Assembly: GCA_945946765.1 (NCBI GenBank)
Contig: CAMEWS010000002.1
Coordinates: 1-64,000 of the forward strand
From: an uncultured Clostridia bacterium
GTDB taxonomy: Bacteria > Cyanobacteriota > Vampirovibrionia > Gastranaerophilales > Gastranaerophilaceae
Length of the DNA stretch: 64,000 nt
Reading direction: 5' to 3'
Both the position numbers and the translations under genes were made by a program. The notes beneath the pieces are model-generated. The model did no database searches. It saw only the letters and a list, made by a program, of their open reading frames with translations, and was not told where the DNA came from. How positions within the stretch are numbered: the first letter of the stretch is position 1; the number at the start of each line of letters is the position of its first letter. Positions 43,982 through 52,945 of this stretch are shown piece after piece.

Positions 43982-44143
43982 GCTTAAAGTAATTGTTAAG
44001 TTTTGTTAAATCCTTTCCAATTTCTTTGAGAGGACTCTTTACAGGTACTTAAAAAAAATGTTACATGTTAATCGGTTAGCAATAAATTTTAAAAAAATGT
44101 TTTTATATTTTTATAAAAGTGTTTGTTAAGGAAAGGAATGTTT

Positions 44144-44983
44144 ATGACTAAAATTAACCCCAACATGCACGTTAATGTTGTTCGTGCAAATAATACTGAC
44201 AAAGCTCAAGAAACACCGCAAGCTAATGTTCCGTCTTTTGCGGGACAAGTTTCCGATTTAAACGGTGCGGATGCAATTTTGGGTGCATCACAGGTAAAAC
44301 ACGTTACTCATATTGCTCCGGGTAGTCCGATTTTAGACAAAGCTGCACCAATTATCAGCAAAGACGTCCCTGCTCAACTCAGAGTTGCATTACAAGACGG
44401 TACAGTCACTGATGTTTGGAGCGGAAGAGAAGTTCCATACTCTAAAGGCGATATTGTAATGTATTATGGCGAACAACAATTCGATTGGGGGGTAAATGCT
44501 GATGTTGCAGAAAAATGCAGAGCAGAAGGCAAAGAAACAGCCTCTGACTGGAACAGATCCGTTGACCCTGATTTAATGCGTGAAACCTATGTTGATAAAG
44601 AAACAGGTAAATATTTAAGTGAAACAGGACAACTTGAAGCGGGTAAACCTCCGGTTGATGCTATTAAAAGAGCAAAAGGCGGTTGTTTGATTATGCCTGA
44701 AGGTACAAAAGTTCATTCACTTGAAACCATTGAACACAATTTACCGCCTGTTACTGTGGCTGTAGGTCAAGTAGTGGCATTAGACCACAAAGGTAATCCT
44801 TATGTTCAAGATGTAACACAAATGCTTAAACGTAACAAACCAACAAACGATGAATCCGCTGTTTTATTTGAAAAAATGCAAGCTTTTGTAGATACTAGAA
44901 AAGAAATTCAAGCAAAATACGGTGAATCTGACCCTGAACTTGCAGAAGCAAAAATTGCCGAAGCATGGCATGAGTTGGTATAA
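44144..44983 (+). CDS. Hypothetical protein, 279 aa
   Basis: The soluble product has a disordered, Asn/Ala-rich first 35 residues (MTKINPNMHVNVVRANNTDK, later VPSFAGQV). A mixed alpha/beta body includes VWSGREVPYSKGDIVMYYGE, AKGGCLIMPEGTKVHSLETI and a helical end (VDTRKEIQAKYGES). The two ATGs at 44138 and 44144 follow AAGGAAAGGA; 44144 has the better spacing. No signal peptide or known family is recognised. It is transcribed alone and ends at a strong hairpin terminator. Confidence 0.65.
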   Translation: MTKINPNMHVNVVRANNTDKAQETPQANVPSFAGQVSDLNGADAILGASQVKHVTHIAPGSPILDKAAPIISKDVPAQLRVALQDGTVTDVWSGREVPYSKGDIVMYYGEQQFDWGVNADVAEKCRAEGKETASDWNRSVDPDLMRETYVDKETGKYLSETGQLEAGKPPVDAIKRAKGGCLIMPEGTKVHSLETIEHNLPPVTVAVGQVVALDHKGNPYVQDVTQMLKRNKPTNDESAVLFEKMQAFVDTRKEIQAKYGESDPELAEAKIAEAWHELV

Positions 44984-45000
44984 AATATTTTTTAAATTTG

Positions 45001-45028
45001 AAAAGCCCTCAATTTTTGAGGGCTTTTT
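45001..45028. terminator. Bidirectional terminator between 44983 and pit
   Basis: AAAAGCCCTCAA and TTGAGGGCTTTT form a 12-bp stem with a 3-nt loop and T tails on both strands, placed between two convergent genes. Confidence 0.9.
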
Positions 45029-45044
45029 ACATTTATAAATCTAA

Positions 45045-46058
45045 TTACAAAATAATTGTTTTATACAAAAAGTAAATTATTCCTGAAATCATCATACAAA
45101 TAGGAATGGTTAAAACCCAAGCCCAAACGATGTTTCCAATCACACCCCATTTTACGGCATGTGCTTTGTAAGTTGTACCAACCCCCATAATTGCCGTAGA
45201 GATTACGTGGGTTGTGCTTAAAGGTACACCAAAATGAGAGGCAAGAAGGATAATGGATGCTGCAGATGATTCTGCGGCAAAACCGTTAATAGGTTTGAGT
45301 TTGATGATTTTGCTGCCCATTGTTTTGATGATTTTCCAACCGCCTGACATAACGCCGCAGCACATTACGGTAGCACAAGCCAAAATTACATAAACAGGGA
45401 TTTCAAAATCTCCGTTAGTACCGCCTTTAATTACACCGCCCGCAAGTAATGCAAGAGTAATAATACCCATTGTTTTTTGTGCATCGTTAGAACCGTGACT
45501 CAACGCCATTAAACCTGCCGAGAAAAACTGACATCTTCTGAATCGTCGATTGATTTTGTCAGGAGCAACCTTATAGAAAATCCGCAAGAGTATTGCCATT
45601 ACGATTAACCCCGTAAAGAAGCCGATTAAAGGTGCCATAAACATCGGTGCAATAACTTTGTCTACGAGTTGTAGCACTCTTACACAACCCCATCCTGCGT
45701 TTACGACAGCCGCTCCGATAAGCCCGCCGATAAGTGCATGCGAAGAACTGGACGGCAAGCCGAAAAACCATGTAATCAAATTCCAAATAATCGCCGCACA
45801 TAATGCGCAGAAAATTACATGTAACGTAATTGTTGAAGCATCAATAATCCCTGCACCAATCGTTTTTGCAACGTGAGTACCCGTTAATGCCCCCGTAAAC
45901 TCTAACACCGCACCGTATACAACAGCCTGACGAGGCGTTAAAACCTTTGTGGACACAACTGTTGCAATAGCATTTGCCGCATCATGAAATCCGTTAATGT
46001 ATTCAAATACCAGTGCTCCGATTACTACTAAGGCTAATAATACTATTGAAACTGTCAT
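45045..46058 (-). CDS. pit: PiT-family inorganic phosphate transporter
   Basis: PiT proteins import phosphate, usually as a metal-phosphate or with a cation. The 337-aa product has about ten membrane helices and the two inverted PiT signatures: EYINGFHDAANAIATVVSTK near the N-terminus and FFSAGLMALSHGSNDAQKTM in the middle. FGLPSSSSHALIGGLIGA and HFGVPLSTTHVISTAIMGVG are the paired loop motifs. It lies downstream of a DUF47 gene on the same strand, an arrangement seen in many bacteria where DUF47 acts as a PhoU-like partner. Three hairpins separate the two genes. Confidence 0.92.
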   Translation of the reverse strand: MTVSIVLLALVVIGALVFEYINGFHDAANAIATVVSTKVLTPRQAVVYGAVLEFTGALTGTHVAKTIGAGIIDASTITLHVIFCALCAAIIWNLITWFFGLPSSSSHALIGGLIGAAVVNAGWGCVRVLQLVDKVIAPMFMAPLIGFFTGLIVMAILLRIFYKVAPDKINRRFRRCQFFSAGLMALSHGSNDAQKTMGIITLALLAGGVIKGGTNGDFEIPVYVILACATVMCCGVMSGGWKIIKTMGSKIIKLKPINGFAAESSAASIILLASHFGVPLSTTHVISTAIMGVGTTYKAHAVKWGVIGNIVWAWVLTIPICMMISGIIYFLYKTIIL

Positions 46059-46080
46059 ATAAATCTTTTTCTTCCTTTTT

Positions 46081-46183
46081 TTGTCGGCTTGGTAAAACCG
46101 ACCTACTTTGTTTTTGTTAGGTGTCGGCTTGAGAATTCCGACCTTTTTGTTTTTTGTTGTCGGGTTGGTAATGCCGACTTACA
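46081..46183. repeat. Three tandem GTCGG...CCGAC hairpins
   Basis: The hairpins GTCGGCTTGGTAAAACCGAC, GTCGGCTTGAGAATTCCGAC and GTCGGGTTGGTAATGCCGAC are separated by T-rich spacers of about 19-24 nt. Each loop differs. They sit between DUF47 and pit and could act as mRNA stabilisers or as partial terminators. They are related to the GTAGGTTGGG hairpins elsewhere in the window. Confidence 0.65.
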
Positions 46184-46192
46184 ATCTATAAG

Positions 46193-46240
46193 CTGTCATT
46201 CTGAATTTATTTCAGAGTCTCCGGCAATGCCGATCAAGGC
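46193..46240. repeat. TCATTCTGAATTTATTTCAG repeat
   Basis: TGTCATTCTGAATTTATTTC followed by AGAGTC and GGCAATGCCGAT is the clearest copy of the family also seen at 9872, 18952 and 54795. CTGAA and TTTCAG pair as a small hairpin. It lies just after the DUF47 stop. Confidence 0.55.
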
Positions 46241-46245
46241 TAAAC

Positions 46246-46887
46246 TTAGCTTTGTTTAAGTACAACGTTTACAACCGCATCAGAAACCGAAAAACAGCTA
46301 TCCAGTGCGTTTTCAATATCTTTGTGGATATCTCTAAGCTTGATAACTGTTAATGCATCATATTTTCCGGAAAACAATTCATCTATTGCGTGGTAATGAA
46401 TTTCGTCACCATGAGATTCGATTTCTTTCATTTTAAGGTTGTTTTCCGTCATTTCTTTGATAGAACTGGATTTTTTAAAATTGTGAATGATTGTTTTTAA
46501 TTCTTCTGTTGCCTTGTAGAGTGTTTCTGCCTGCTTTTGCATATTTTCCGTAAAGGTGTCCAAGCGGTATACTTTAAGGTTTAATGAAGCTTTAACAATC
46601 CTTTTTGTAATTTTATTCAACAAAGATGCAATTGCTTGAATATCTTCTCTGTCAATAGGGGTAATTAAAGTAACATTCAATTGGTGCAATGTTTCTTTTA
46701 AAAGGTCGTTGCTTTTGTGTTTTAGTCTTTTTGCAGTAATTGCGTGGTCTTCGTTCATTTCTGTTGTAACGATTTGTTTGTACAAATTAGCTACATCGTT
46801 GCAGACCTGTGCGCTTTCTTCAAAAAGTGTATAAAAAACTTTTTCTTCAGGAGGAAGAATGTACGCTAATAAATTGAATTTACTCAT
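46246..46887 (-). CDS. DUF47 (PhoU-like) protein
   Basis: The 213-aa protein is all-helical and matches the DUF47/PhoU-like pattern. It has an FNLLAYILPPEEKVFYTLFE start, pairs of acidic residues along the helices, a TLITPIDREDIQAIASLLNK centre and an ESHGDEIHYHAIDELFSG segment with His/Asp/Glu residues that could bind metal. DUF47 proteins partner PiT transporters and are thought to gate them. The ATG at 46887 is chosen over an in-frame one at 46935 because AAAGGG precedes it and the longer N-terminus (MCLFTDKTHGLAKGFN) is not family-like. It is upstream of pit on the same strand. Confidence 0.85.
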   Translation of the reverse strand: MSKFNLLAYILPPEEKVFYTLFEESAQVCNDVANLYKQIVTTEMNEDHAITAKRLKHKSNDLLKETLHQLNVTLITPIDREDIQAIASLLNKITKRIVKASLNLKVYRLDTFTENMQKQAETLYKATEELKTIIHNFKKSSSIKEMTENNLKMKEIESHGDEIHYHAIDELFSGKYDALTVIKLRDIHKDIENALDSCFSVSDAVVNVVLKQS

Positions 46888-47078
46888 ATTAAACCCTTTC
46901 GCTAAACCGTGTGTCTTATCCGTAAAAAGGCACACACAACAACTCTACCATAAAAAAGTATTTTTCATGGAGTATTAAAACATTTTGGTAACGAAATTAT
47001 TACAAAAAAACTTTAAATATCAATTTTAGTTTCAAAAAAGTTTTTATATAAATAAGGTTAGGTATTAAAGGTATTTTT

Positions 47079-48302
47079 ATGGGATTTTCAATATCAGCTT
47101 TTAACAAAGCAGGGGCAAGACTTTTACAAAAACAAACAGGTATAAAACTGGAAAAACAAATAATAAATTTGGGTGGGGAACCAATGTCACTTGGCTTTAA
47201 ACGTGTACAAGGTGTTAAACCGCCTGAAAATGCTGCTACTGCCTCATTTGTACAAGGTGAACGCAAATTCGGTCAAGAAAGTTTTGATATTGTCACATTC
47301 TTTGACAAAGAAGGTAAAATTATACAAAGGCACAGATTTGTTAAACCGACTAATGAACAAAGCAGACGACTTGAAAGTGTTTCTGATTACAAAAGAACAC
47401 CTATATCCACAAGTACATATCAAGACAAAACAACCGTTTTGTCGGAATCTTTTCAATGTCGTACGCAAGCCTTTAAACCTGACGGAAAAATAAAATCCGA
47501 TTCTTTTTCCGCTCTTGGGATAGATTATCAAAAAGGTGTTTATACAAAAACGAATTCTGATTTATTGCCGGCTTGCATAGGTTTCTTTGAATCGGCAGGC
47601 AGAAATCCAAAAACACCTGCAACTTTGCACCTTGCGGATGTATTTAAAACTAAAATCCAACAATGGAGTAAACAATTACCTAAAAAAATATACGAAACAG
47701 AAGTTATTTATAATCCTTCAACGGGAACTTTTGCTCCAATTTATTCAAAAGGTCAAAATTTGACAAAAAGTGAAATTGATTTGTTAAAACAAGACAAATA
47801 TATTCCTTTAAGATTTCATCCAAAATTAAATAGTGTTGAATATATGAAAAAAGATGCCTTTGCACAACAACAAATCCCGTTAGATACCAAAATAGAATTT
47901 GAGCAAATAAGTAAAGAAACAAAAGAAATGGCAGCCGCATATGTGCCTGACAATGATCCGACAACAATACATATAATATATAGAGAAGGATGCCAACAAC
48001 ATCCTGCTACTATTCATGAAACAGCAAACATTCTTAATCATGAAGGGCGCCATGTTTGGCACCACCAATTGGTAGAAGCATTAGACAAAAATCAAATTAC
48101 CGACCCGCATTTAAAGAAATTGGCAGAAAGTTTGAAAGAATCTTATAGCAAACCAAGAATAAGACCTGACAAAGATTTAGACGGATATAAGAATCAAGTT
48201 CATGAAAAGGATGCGTATAATATAGGAGATGCTGCCGGTGATGTTGTTTATCAAGGATATGATAATCTTCGTCAAATATTTAAAAATATAACTTTAACAT
48301 AA
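47079..48302 (+). CDS. Putative HExxH zinc metallopeptidase, 407 aa
   Basis: The C-terminal part has NILNHEGRHVWHHQLVEALD, with HEGRH at 321-325 as an HExxH motif. Further on is VHEKDAYNIGDAAG, where E376 followed by DAYNIG is a plausible third zinc ligand in a gluzincin-like layout. The first 280 residues are beta-rich and not recognised. There is no signal peptide, so it may act in the cytoplasm or leave by a non-Sec route. AAAGG lies 9 nt before the ATG. Zinc-binding is read from the motif; activity and target are inference. Confidence 0.6.
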   Translation: MGFSISAFNKAGARLLQKQTGIKLEKQIINLGGEPMSLGFKRVQGVKPPENAATASFVQGERKFGQESFDIVTFFDKEGKIIQRHRFVKPTNEQSRRLESVSDYKRTPISTSTYQDKTTVLSESFQCRTQAFKPDGKIKSDSFSALGIDYQKGVYTKTNSDLLPACIGFFESAGRNPKTPATLHLADVFKTKIQQWSKQLPKKIYETEVIYNPSTGTFAPIYSKGQNLTKSEIDLLKQDKYIPLRFHPKLNSVEYMKKDAFAQQQIPLDTKIEFEQISKETKEMAAAYVPDNDPTTIHIIYREGCQQHPATIHETANILNHEGRHVWHHQLVEALDKNQITDPHLKKLAESLKESYSKPRIRPDKDLDGYKNQVHEKDAYNIGDAAGDVVYQGYDNLRQIFKNITLT

Positions 48303-48332
48303 TTTTATGTTTTTATAATTATTAGTATAGTT

Positions 48333-48695
48333 TTATATATTATGAAAAGCTCTGTTATATGTTGCTTGTTGTTGGAAAAATGCATCTTGCTGTTGTATAA
48401 AATTTGAAGATTCATTTTGAGCAAAATTATCGCTGTTAAATTTTGGTGATTCTTCTTGAGGTGTCATTGCAGGTGCAATTTCAGGAGTAATTTCAGAAGA
48501 AGGGCCGAATTCAACTTCATTCAATTTTGATTCGAGCGTTGCAATTTTCATTTGTGCTTCGTCTTGCGAAATCAATCCCATTTTGGCTTCATTTTTAACT
48601 TGTGCAATTTCCATTTTTATTGCATTAATTTTTGCACCCCTGCTTTGTGCAACGGATAATGAACGATTGTTTACGCTAAATTGAATTTTAGACAC
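48333..48695 (-). CDS. Small Gln-rich coiled-coil protein, 120 aa
   Basis: Residues 20-62 form a likely coiled coil (GAKINAIKMEIAQVKNEAKM then AQMKIATLESKLNEVEF). A Pro/Glu/Gln-rich tail (PEIAPAMTPQEESP then FIQQQDAFFQQQATYNRAFH) follows and looks disordered. The start is a GTG at 48695 with AAGG 9 nt upstream. The gene converges with the metallopeptidase gene. No family is recognised. It could be an adaptor or chaperone. Confidence 0.6.
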   Translation of the reverse strand: MSKIQFSVNNRSLSVAQSRGAKINAIKMEIAQVKNEAKMGLISQDEAQMKIATLESKLNEVEFGPSSEITPEIAPAMTPQEESPKFNSDNFAQNESSNFIQQQDAFFQQQATYNRAFHNI

Positions 48696-48779
48696 AACTT
48701 TGTACCTTCATAACTTCACAATTATATAAACAATTTTTTTTGTGCATTTTGTCACTTTTTGGGAATTTTGTTACAAAAG

Positions 48780-50543
48780 TTAAATATATTCTTTTAGTAA
48801 TTCTGTGAGTTTTTCTACTGCTTCGTCAGGTTTTAATGTCACAAGCTCGCCTGTTTCACGTACTTTAAACTCTACAAGACCGTCATTAATGGTTTTTCCG
48901 ACAGTTATTCTGTAAGGGAAGCCGATTAATTCGGAATCTTTGAATTTTACACCCGCACGTTCGTCCCTGTCGTCCAAAACAACTTCGACACCTGCTTTTT
49001 TAAGCTGTTCATATATTTCGTTAGCTGTTTTCATTTGCAACTCATCTTGAATGTTAACAGGTACTACAACTACGTGATATGGTGCAATAGAAACAGGCCA
49101 TTTGATACCGTGTTCATCGTGGTGGCGTTCAACGGCGGCAGCAGCTGTTCTTGAAATACCTATACCGTAACAACCCATTATAAAAGGTTGTGTTTTGCCG
49201 TTTTCATCAAGATAAACAGCATTCATTGCTTTTGAATACTTTGTTCCGAGTTGGAAGATGTTGCCTACTTCAATACCTTTTGTTACGTACAAAGGTTCTC
49301 CGCAATCGGGGCATTTTTCACCAGCTTCAACAAGTCTGATATCTGCAAAAATCGGTTCTTCAAAGTCGGAAAGATTTGCCCCGACAAAGTGTTTGTCTGT
49401 TTCGTTTGCACCGATTACAAAGTTTTTCATTTCTTTTGCTGTCAAATCGGCTACAACAGTGATTTTATCGCCTTCGTATTCTTCAGGAATTTTTACCTGT
49501 TCAATATCTTTCGGTCCTACAAAACCTTTGCTTGCACCAAAAATCGCTTCAAGTTCAGATGGTGCGGCACTTCTGATTTCGTTTGCACCTACTGCGTTCA
49601 TAACTTTTGTTTCTTCAAAAGTTTTGTCCGCTCTGATTAATGCCATAACAATTTTGTTGTCTGCAACATAAATCATGGATTTTAAGATGATAGTTTGCGG
49701 AATTTTTAAGAAATCAGCAAGTTCTTCAATTGTTGTTGTATTTGGTGTCTCAACTTTTTTAAACTCGCTAAAATATTTTGTTCCGTCAACTTCTGCGGGT
49801 TCTAAAACAGAAACGGCATGGTTTGCGTTTGCAGCATAACCGCAGGATTTATTTTTACAGAAGAATACATCATTTTCGCCTGCATTGTTTTCCGTATCAT
49901 CAATTAAAACCATGTATTCGTGAGAAACTGCACCGCCTATTGCTCCGGAATCGGATTGTACGGCTTTTGTTTCCAAACCGCAGCGGTCAAAAATTTTGTA
50001 ATATGCTTTTGCCATATCAGCATAAGATTTTTCCAATCCTTCTTGAGAAGAATCAAAGCTGTATGCATCTTTCATAATAAATTCACGACCACGTAACAAG
50101 CCGTATCTCGGGCGGACTTCGTCACGGAATTTTGATTGAATTTGATAAAGGTTTACGGGCAATTGTTTGTAAGATTTTATACCTTCACGAGCAATTGAGG
50201 TGATAACTTCTTCGTGTGTAGGTCCAAGACACATGCCTCGTCCGTGACGGTCTTTTAATCTCATTAATTCTTTGCCGTATACATTCCACCTGCCTGATTC
50301 CTGCCAGAGTTCTTCCGGCTGAACAAACGGCATAAGAAGTTCTTGAGCGCCTGCGGCATCCATTTCTTCTCTTACGATATTTTCAACTTTTTTTAAAACT
50401 CGCCACATTAAAGGCATATAGTTGTATACACCTTGTGCAAGTTTTCTTATATAACCCGCTCTAACAAGCAGTTTGTGGCTCATAACCTCCGCATCAGAGG
50501 GGAATTCTCTAAGTGTTTGTACAAACAGTTTTGACATTTTCAT
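48780..50543 (-). CDS. proS: Prolyl-tRNA synthetase
   Basis: ProRS charges tRNA-Pro. The 587-aa protein is the bacterial form. It has class II motif 1 (GVYNYMPLMWRVLKKVENIV), motif 2 (FRDEVRPRYGLLRGREFIMK with Arg residues), an inserted editing domain at about 230-400 and motif 3 (GCYGIGISRTAAAAVERHHD). A C-terminal anticodon-binding domain follows (VSIAPYHVVVVPVN). The start at 50543 has AAGGATTTACC upstream; an alternative ATG two codons on has a worse spacing. Neighbouring genes are unrelated, so it is probably its own unit. Confidence 0.96.
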   Translation of the reverse strand: MKMSKLFVQTLREFPSDAEVMSHKLLVRAGYIRKLAQGVYNYMPLMWRVLKKVENIVREEMDAAGAQELLMPFVQPEELWQESGRWNVYGKELMRLKDRHGRGMCLGPTHEEVITSIAREGIKSYKQLPVNLYQIQSKFRDEVRPRYGLLRGREFIMKDAYSFDSSQEGLEKSYADMAKAYYKIFDRCGLETKAVQSDSGAIGGAVSHEYMVLIDDTENNAGENDVFFCKNKSCGYAANANHAVSVLEPAEVDGTKYFSEFKKVETPNTTTIEELADFLKIPQTIILKSMIYVADNKIVMALIRADKTFEETKVMNAVGANEIRSAAPSELEAIFGASKGFVGPKDIEQVKIPEEYEGDKITVVADLTAKEMKNFVIGANETDKHFVGANLSDFEEPIFADIRLVEAGEKCPDCGEPLYVTKGIEVGNIFQLGTKYSKAMNAVYLDENGKTQPFIMGCYGIGISRTAAAAVERHHDEHGIKWPVSIAPYHVVVVPVNIQDELQMKTANEIYEQLKKAGVEVVLDDRDERAGVKFKDSELIGFPYRITVGKTINDGLVEFKVRETGELVTLKPDEAVEKLTELLKEYI

Positions 50544-50683
50544 AGCGGTAAATCCTTAAATTTGTCCAAAAGTCCTTATTTCCTTTTAATTTAATTTAAT
50601 ATTATCACAAAAAACTTGATAATAATTTTTTAGCGGTCTAATATTATATTACTTAAGTAACACTAAAGAAGGGAATGAAAGAA

Positions 50684-50884
50684 ATGAAACAAGATATCCA
50701 TCCGGAATATAAAAAAATGAAAATCAAATGCGTTTGCGGCAACGAAATTGAAACAGGTTCTATCGAAGAAAACATCACTGTTGAAATTTGCAACAAATGT
50801 CATCCGTTCTACACAGGTAACCAAAAAATTATGGATACTGAAGGTAGAGTTGAAAGATTCAAAAAAAGATACGAACAAAAATAG
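50684..50884 (+). CDS. rpmE: 50S ribosomal protein L31 (bL31), zinc-binding type
   Basis: The 66-aa product [20 protein letters not shown] has the zinc-binding cysteines CVC and [12 protein letters not shown], making it the C+ form that also stores zinc. The ATG at 50684 is chosen because GAAGGG lies 9 nt upstream and the family starts MKxDIHPxY; an in-frame ATG at 50675 touches the ribosome-binding site. It ends with the RFKKRY tail. A terminator follows. Confidence 0.95.
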   Translation: MKQDIHPEYKKMKIKCVCGNEIETGSIEENITVEICNKCHPFYTGNQKIMDTEGRVERFKKRYEQK

Positions 50885-50905
50885 TTCTTATCAAACAAAA
50901 TTTAA

Positions 50906-50938
50906 AAAACGAGCCTTTGTTTCATTGGCTCGTTTTTT
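50906..50938 (+). terminator. Terminator of rpmE
   Basis: AAAACGAGCC and GGCTCGTTTT form a 10-bp stem with an 11-nt loop, ending in a T run, 21 nt after the stop. Confidence 0.88.
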
Positions 50939-50951
50939 GTGCATAAATAAT

Positions 50952-50980
50952 TGATGTTGGGGTAGAAACCCCAACCTAAG
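50952..50980. repeat. TAGGTTGGGG hairpin repeat
   Basis: GATGTTGGGGTAGAAACCCC, then AACCTAAG, pairs as TTGGGGT with ACCCCAA. It is the reverse complement orientation of the hairpin at 32378-32405. It lies between rpmE and holB. Confidence 0.65.
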
Positions 50981-50998
50981 GCTTATTTCAAGTGCCCC

Positions 50999-51946
50999 TC
51001 AGAATTTTACAAACTCAAAAAACAGATTATCCAAAATCAATTGAGGCTTTATGTAAGCACGGGTTTGTTTTTTTGCTTTTTGGATATTCAAAATATCTTT
51101 TTTGATTTTATGGATTAAAATTTTGTTGTCAGGGTTTCTTTTTATAATTTGTGCAAAATAAAACTCCATACAATCCAACACATAGGGAAGTTTTAAGTTT
51201 TGCTCCGTAATGGTTGTTAAAAGTTTTTGTACGGTGTCGAGCACATCAATTTTTTTTATTGCGGGATAATCTGCGAGGATATCCGACAAAAAATCCGTAT
51301 TATAATTTGTGGTATTTATGCTTGGCACATAAAAACTTTGCGAACGGGAAATAATTGTTTCTATTATGTCTTCTTTGTCCTCTGTGAGGAATATAAACAA
51401 GGTTCTTTCCGGCGGTTCTTCTATGGTTTTGAGCATGGAATTTGCGGAGGCGGCAATCAAGACCTCTCTGTTTAAAGGTTTTGGAATCCAATTTTCCTGC
51501 GGAAACTTAAATTTTAAGTCGTTAAGTTCGTTTAGGCTTTGTGTCTCAAAATCTGACATTTCTTCGATTTCGGAATCACAAAATATAAAAACTCTGTAAT
51601 AATCAGAGGAATTTACAAGGCTGTTGTTAACCATAGAGGTCTGTTTTACGGAAATAACTTTGTTTGATGTGTCATCAGACGGTTTGTTGTCGTTTTTTGA
51701 AATTGTTAAAACGGCGGGATGTTGATTGTTTCTAATCCAGTTACAATTTATGCAGTCGCAGTCGTAAGCACCGTCTTTTTTGCAGTTTAATTGTCTTGCA
51801 ATTTCTGTTGCAAGACAGTATTGTGCAACGCTGTCTTGTCCGTAAAAAACCAGTGATTGAGGGAATCCTCGTTTTGTATTGCTGAATGCGGACTCAAAAT
51901 AGTTTGTTAAATATTCAAATTTTCTTTTTAATATCGGATGAAACAT
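50999..51946 (-). CDS. holB: DNA polymerase III delta' subunit
   Basis: Delta' is part of the clamp loader. The 315-aa protein has the AAA+-like first half (SLVFYGQDSVAQYCLATEIA) without a working Walker A, as expected. It has a zinc-type cysteine group CDCINCNWIRNNQHP and the Walker-B-like/sensor region NSMLKTIEEPPERTLFIFLT. The SRC-like arginine block is SRSQSFYVP. The start is an ATG only 2 nt after the stop of holA, so the delta and delta' genes are coupled. Sequence similarity is lower in the last third, as is common. Confidence 0.85.
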   Translation of the reverse strand: MFHPILKRKFEYLTNYFESAFSNTKRGFPQSLVFYGQDSVAQYCLATEIARQLNCKKDGAYDCDCINCNWIRNNQHPAVLTISKNDNKPSDDTSNKVISVKQTSMVNNSLVNSSDYYRVFIFCDSEIEEMSDFETQSLNELNDLKFKFPQENWIPKPLNREVLIAASANSMLKTIEEPPERTLFIFLTEDKEDIIETIISRSQSFYVPSINTTNYNTDFLSDILADYPAIKKIDVLDTVQKLLTTITEQNLKLPYVLDCMEFYFAQIIKRNPDNKILIHKIKKDILNIQKAKKQTRAYIKPQLILDNLFFEFVKF

Positions 51947-51948
51947 TT

Positions 51949-52920
51949 TTACCCCAACAATGCCAATTCTACTGGCAATTCATAAAAAGCTATTTCGCCG
52001 GTTTTTACTCTGTATTCCGCCTCAAGCAGGTTTTGTCTGATTTTTATCAGTCTGTCCATTGGTACGTTTTTTAATTTTTCGAGTTGTTTTTTTACGATAA
52101 ACTCGGGTACTTTGGTTTTTGAAGCTATTTCAAAAGAATTTTTATTAACGGAATCAACTTTCATAGCGGCAAGACGGGAAAAGTTTGTTTGTAATACAGC
52201 AAGAATCTCCAAATAATGTTTGTTTGTGCAAAGTTTTTCAAATTCCAAAAGGGCATTGTCTTTTTGACCTGCTAATATGTAATCCGTCAAGAGAAAAATG
52301 TCTTCCGTCGAAGAACAAACGCTTTGTATGTGTTCTTTTTTCACCATTTTTTCGGGATGAATCGCAAGTTTTAGTTTGTCCAACTCGTTGTTTATTACAC
52401 GCAAATTCACTCCGAGTCGTTCAATCAAAAATTGAACCGTATCGGACGACATTATCAATTCTTTTTTCTTAACCTGTTTTTGAATCCACGTTGCAAGTTC
52501 TTTTTGATACGGTTTGTATTCGGGAAACTCCGTTACCGTTGCATGTTTGGAAATTATTTTAAACAATTTACGCCTTGTGTCAATTTTTTTTGGGTTTGTT
52601 CTGTCGATTTTACAAACAAGCGCTACATGCAGAGTTTCGGGCATAAGTTCAATGGCGTCTTCAATTTGTTTTAATTCTTTGTCATCAAAATTGATTTTGC
52701 CTTTTGTGTCGAAAAAATATTTTTCGCAGTTGATAACACACAGTACACTGCCGAACATCAACGAAGGAGTGCGCAAAATATCAATAAACTCCTGAAACGG
52801 CGGATTGTCATATATACGGTAATTTGTAGCTAAAAAAGCTTTGTCTACGACTTTTGACTTGAGTTTTTGAAGCTCAAGCTCGATATTAAAATCTTCCTGT
52901 CCGTGAAAAAGGTATAGCAT
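51949..52920 (-). CDS. holA: DNA polymerase III delta subunit
   Basis: Delta opens the sliding clamp. The 323-aa protein begins MLYLFHGQEDFNIELELQKL, the usual HolA start, and has the C-terminal helical domain with STEDIFLLTDYILAGQKDNA. It ends with a lysine-rich region and YRVKTGEIAFYELPVELALL. The ATG at 52920 is chosen because TACAAT lies exactly 6 nt upstream and the N-terminus is family-like; in-frame upstream extension would run into the neighbouring gene. There is no Shine-Dalgarno, so the message may be leaderless. Confidence 0.83.
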   Translation of the reverse strand: MLYLFHGQEDFNIELELQKLKSKVVDKAFLATNYRIYDNPPFQEFIDILRTPSLMFGSVLCVINCEKYFFDTKGKINFDDKELKQIEDAIELMPETLHVALVCKIDRTNPKKIDTRRKLFKIISKHATVTEFPEYKPYQKELATWIQKQVKKKELIMSSDTVQFLIERLGVNLRVINNELDKLKLAIHPEKMVKKEHIQSVCSSTEDIFLLTDYILAGQKDNALLEFEKLCTNKHYLEILAVLQTNFSRLAAMKVDSVNKNSFEIASKTKVPEFIVKKQLEKLKNVPMDRLIKIRQNLLEAEYRVKTGEIAFYELPVELALLG

Positions 52921-52926
52921 ATTTTT

Positions 52927-52932
52927 ATTGTA
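52927..52932 (-). promoter_or_regulatory. -10 element of a likely leaderless holA transcript
   Basis: TACAAT on the minus strand lies exactly 6 nt before the holA ATG, in the 25-nt gap after the preceding gene. No ribosome-binding site is seen. Confidence 0.4.
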
Positions 52933-52945
52933 GCACGGGTAAGAT

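Noticed and set aside
46081-46183. Three regularly spaced hairpins as a CRISPR array
   Set aside because: The repeats are palindromes of different sequence with T-rich spacers, only three in number, and no cas gene is nearby.
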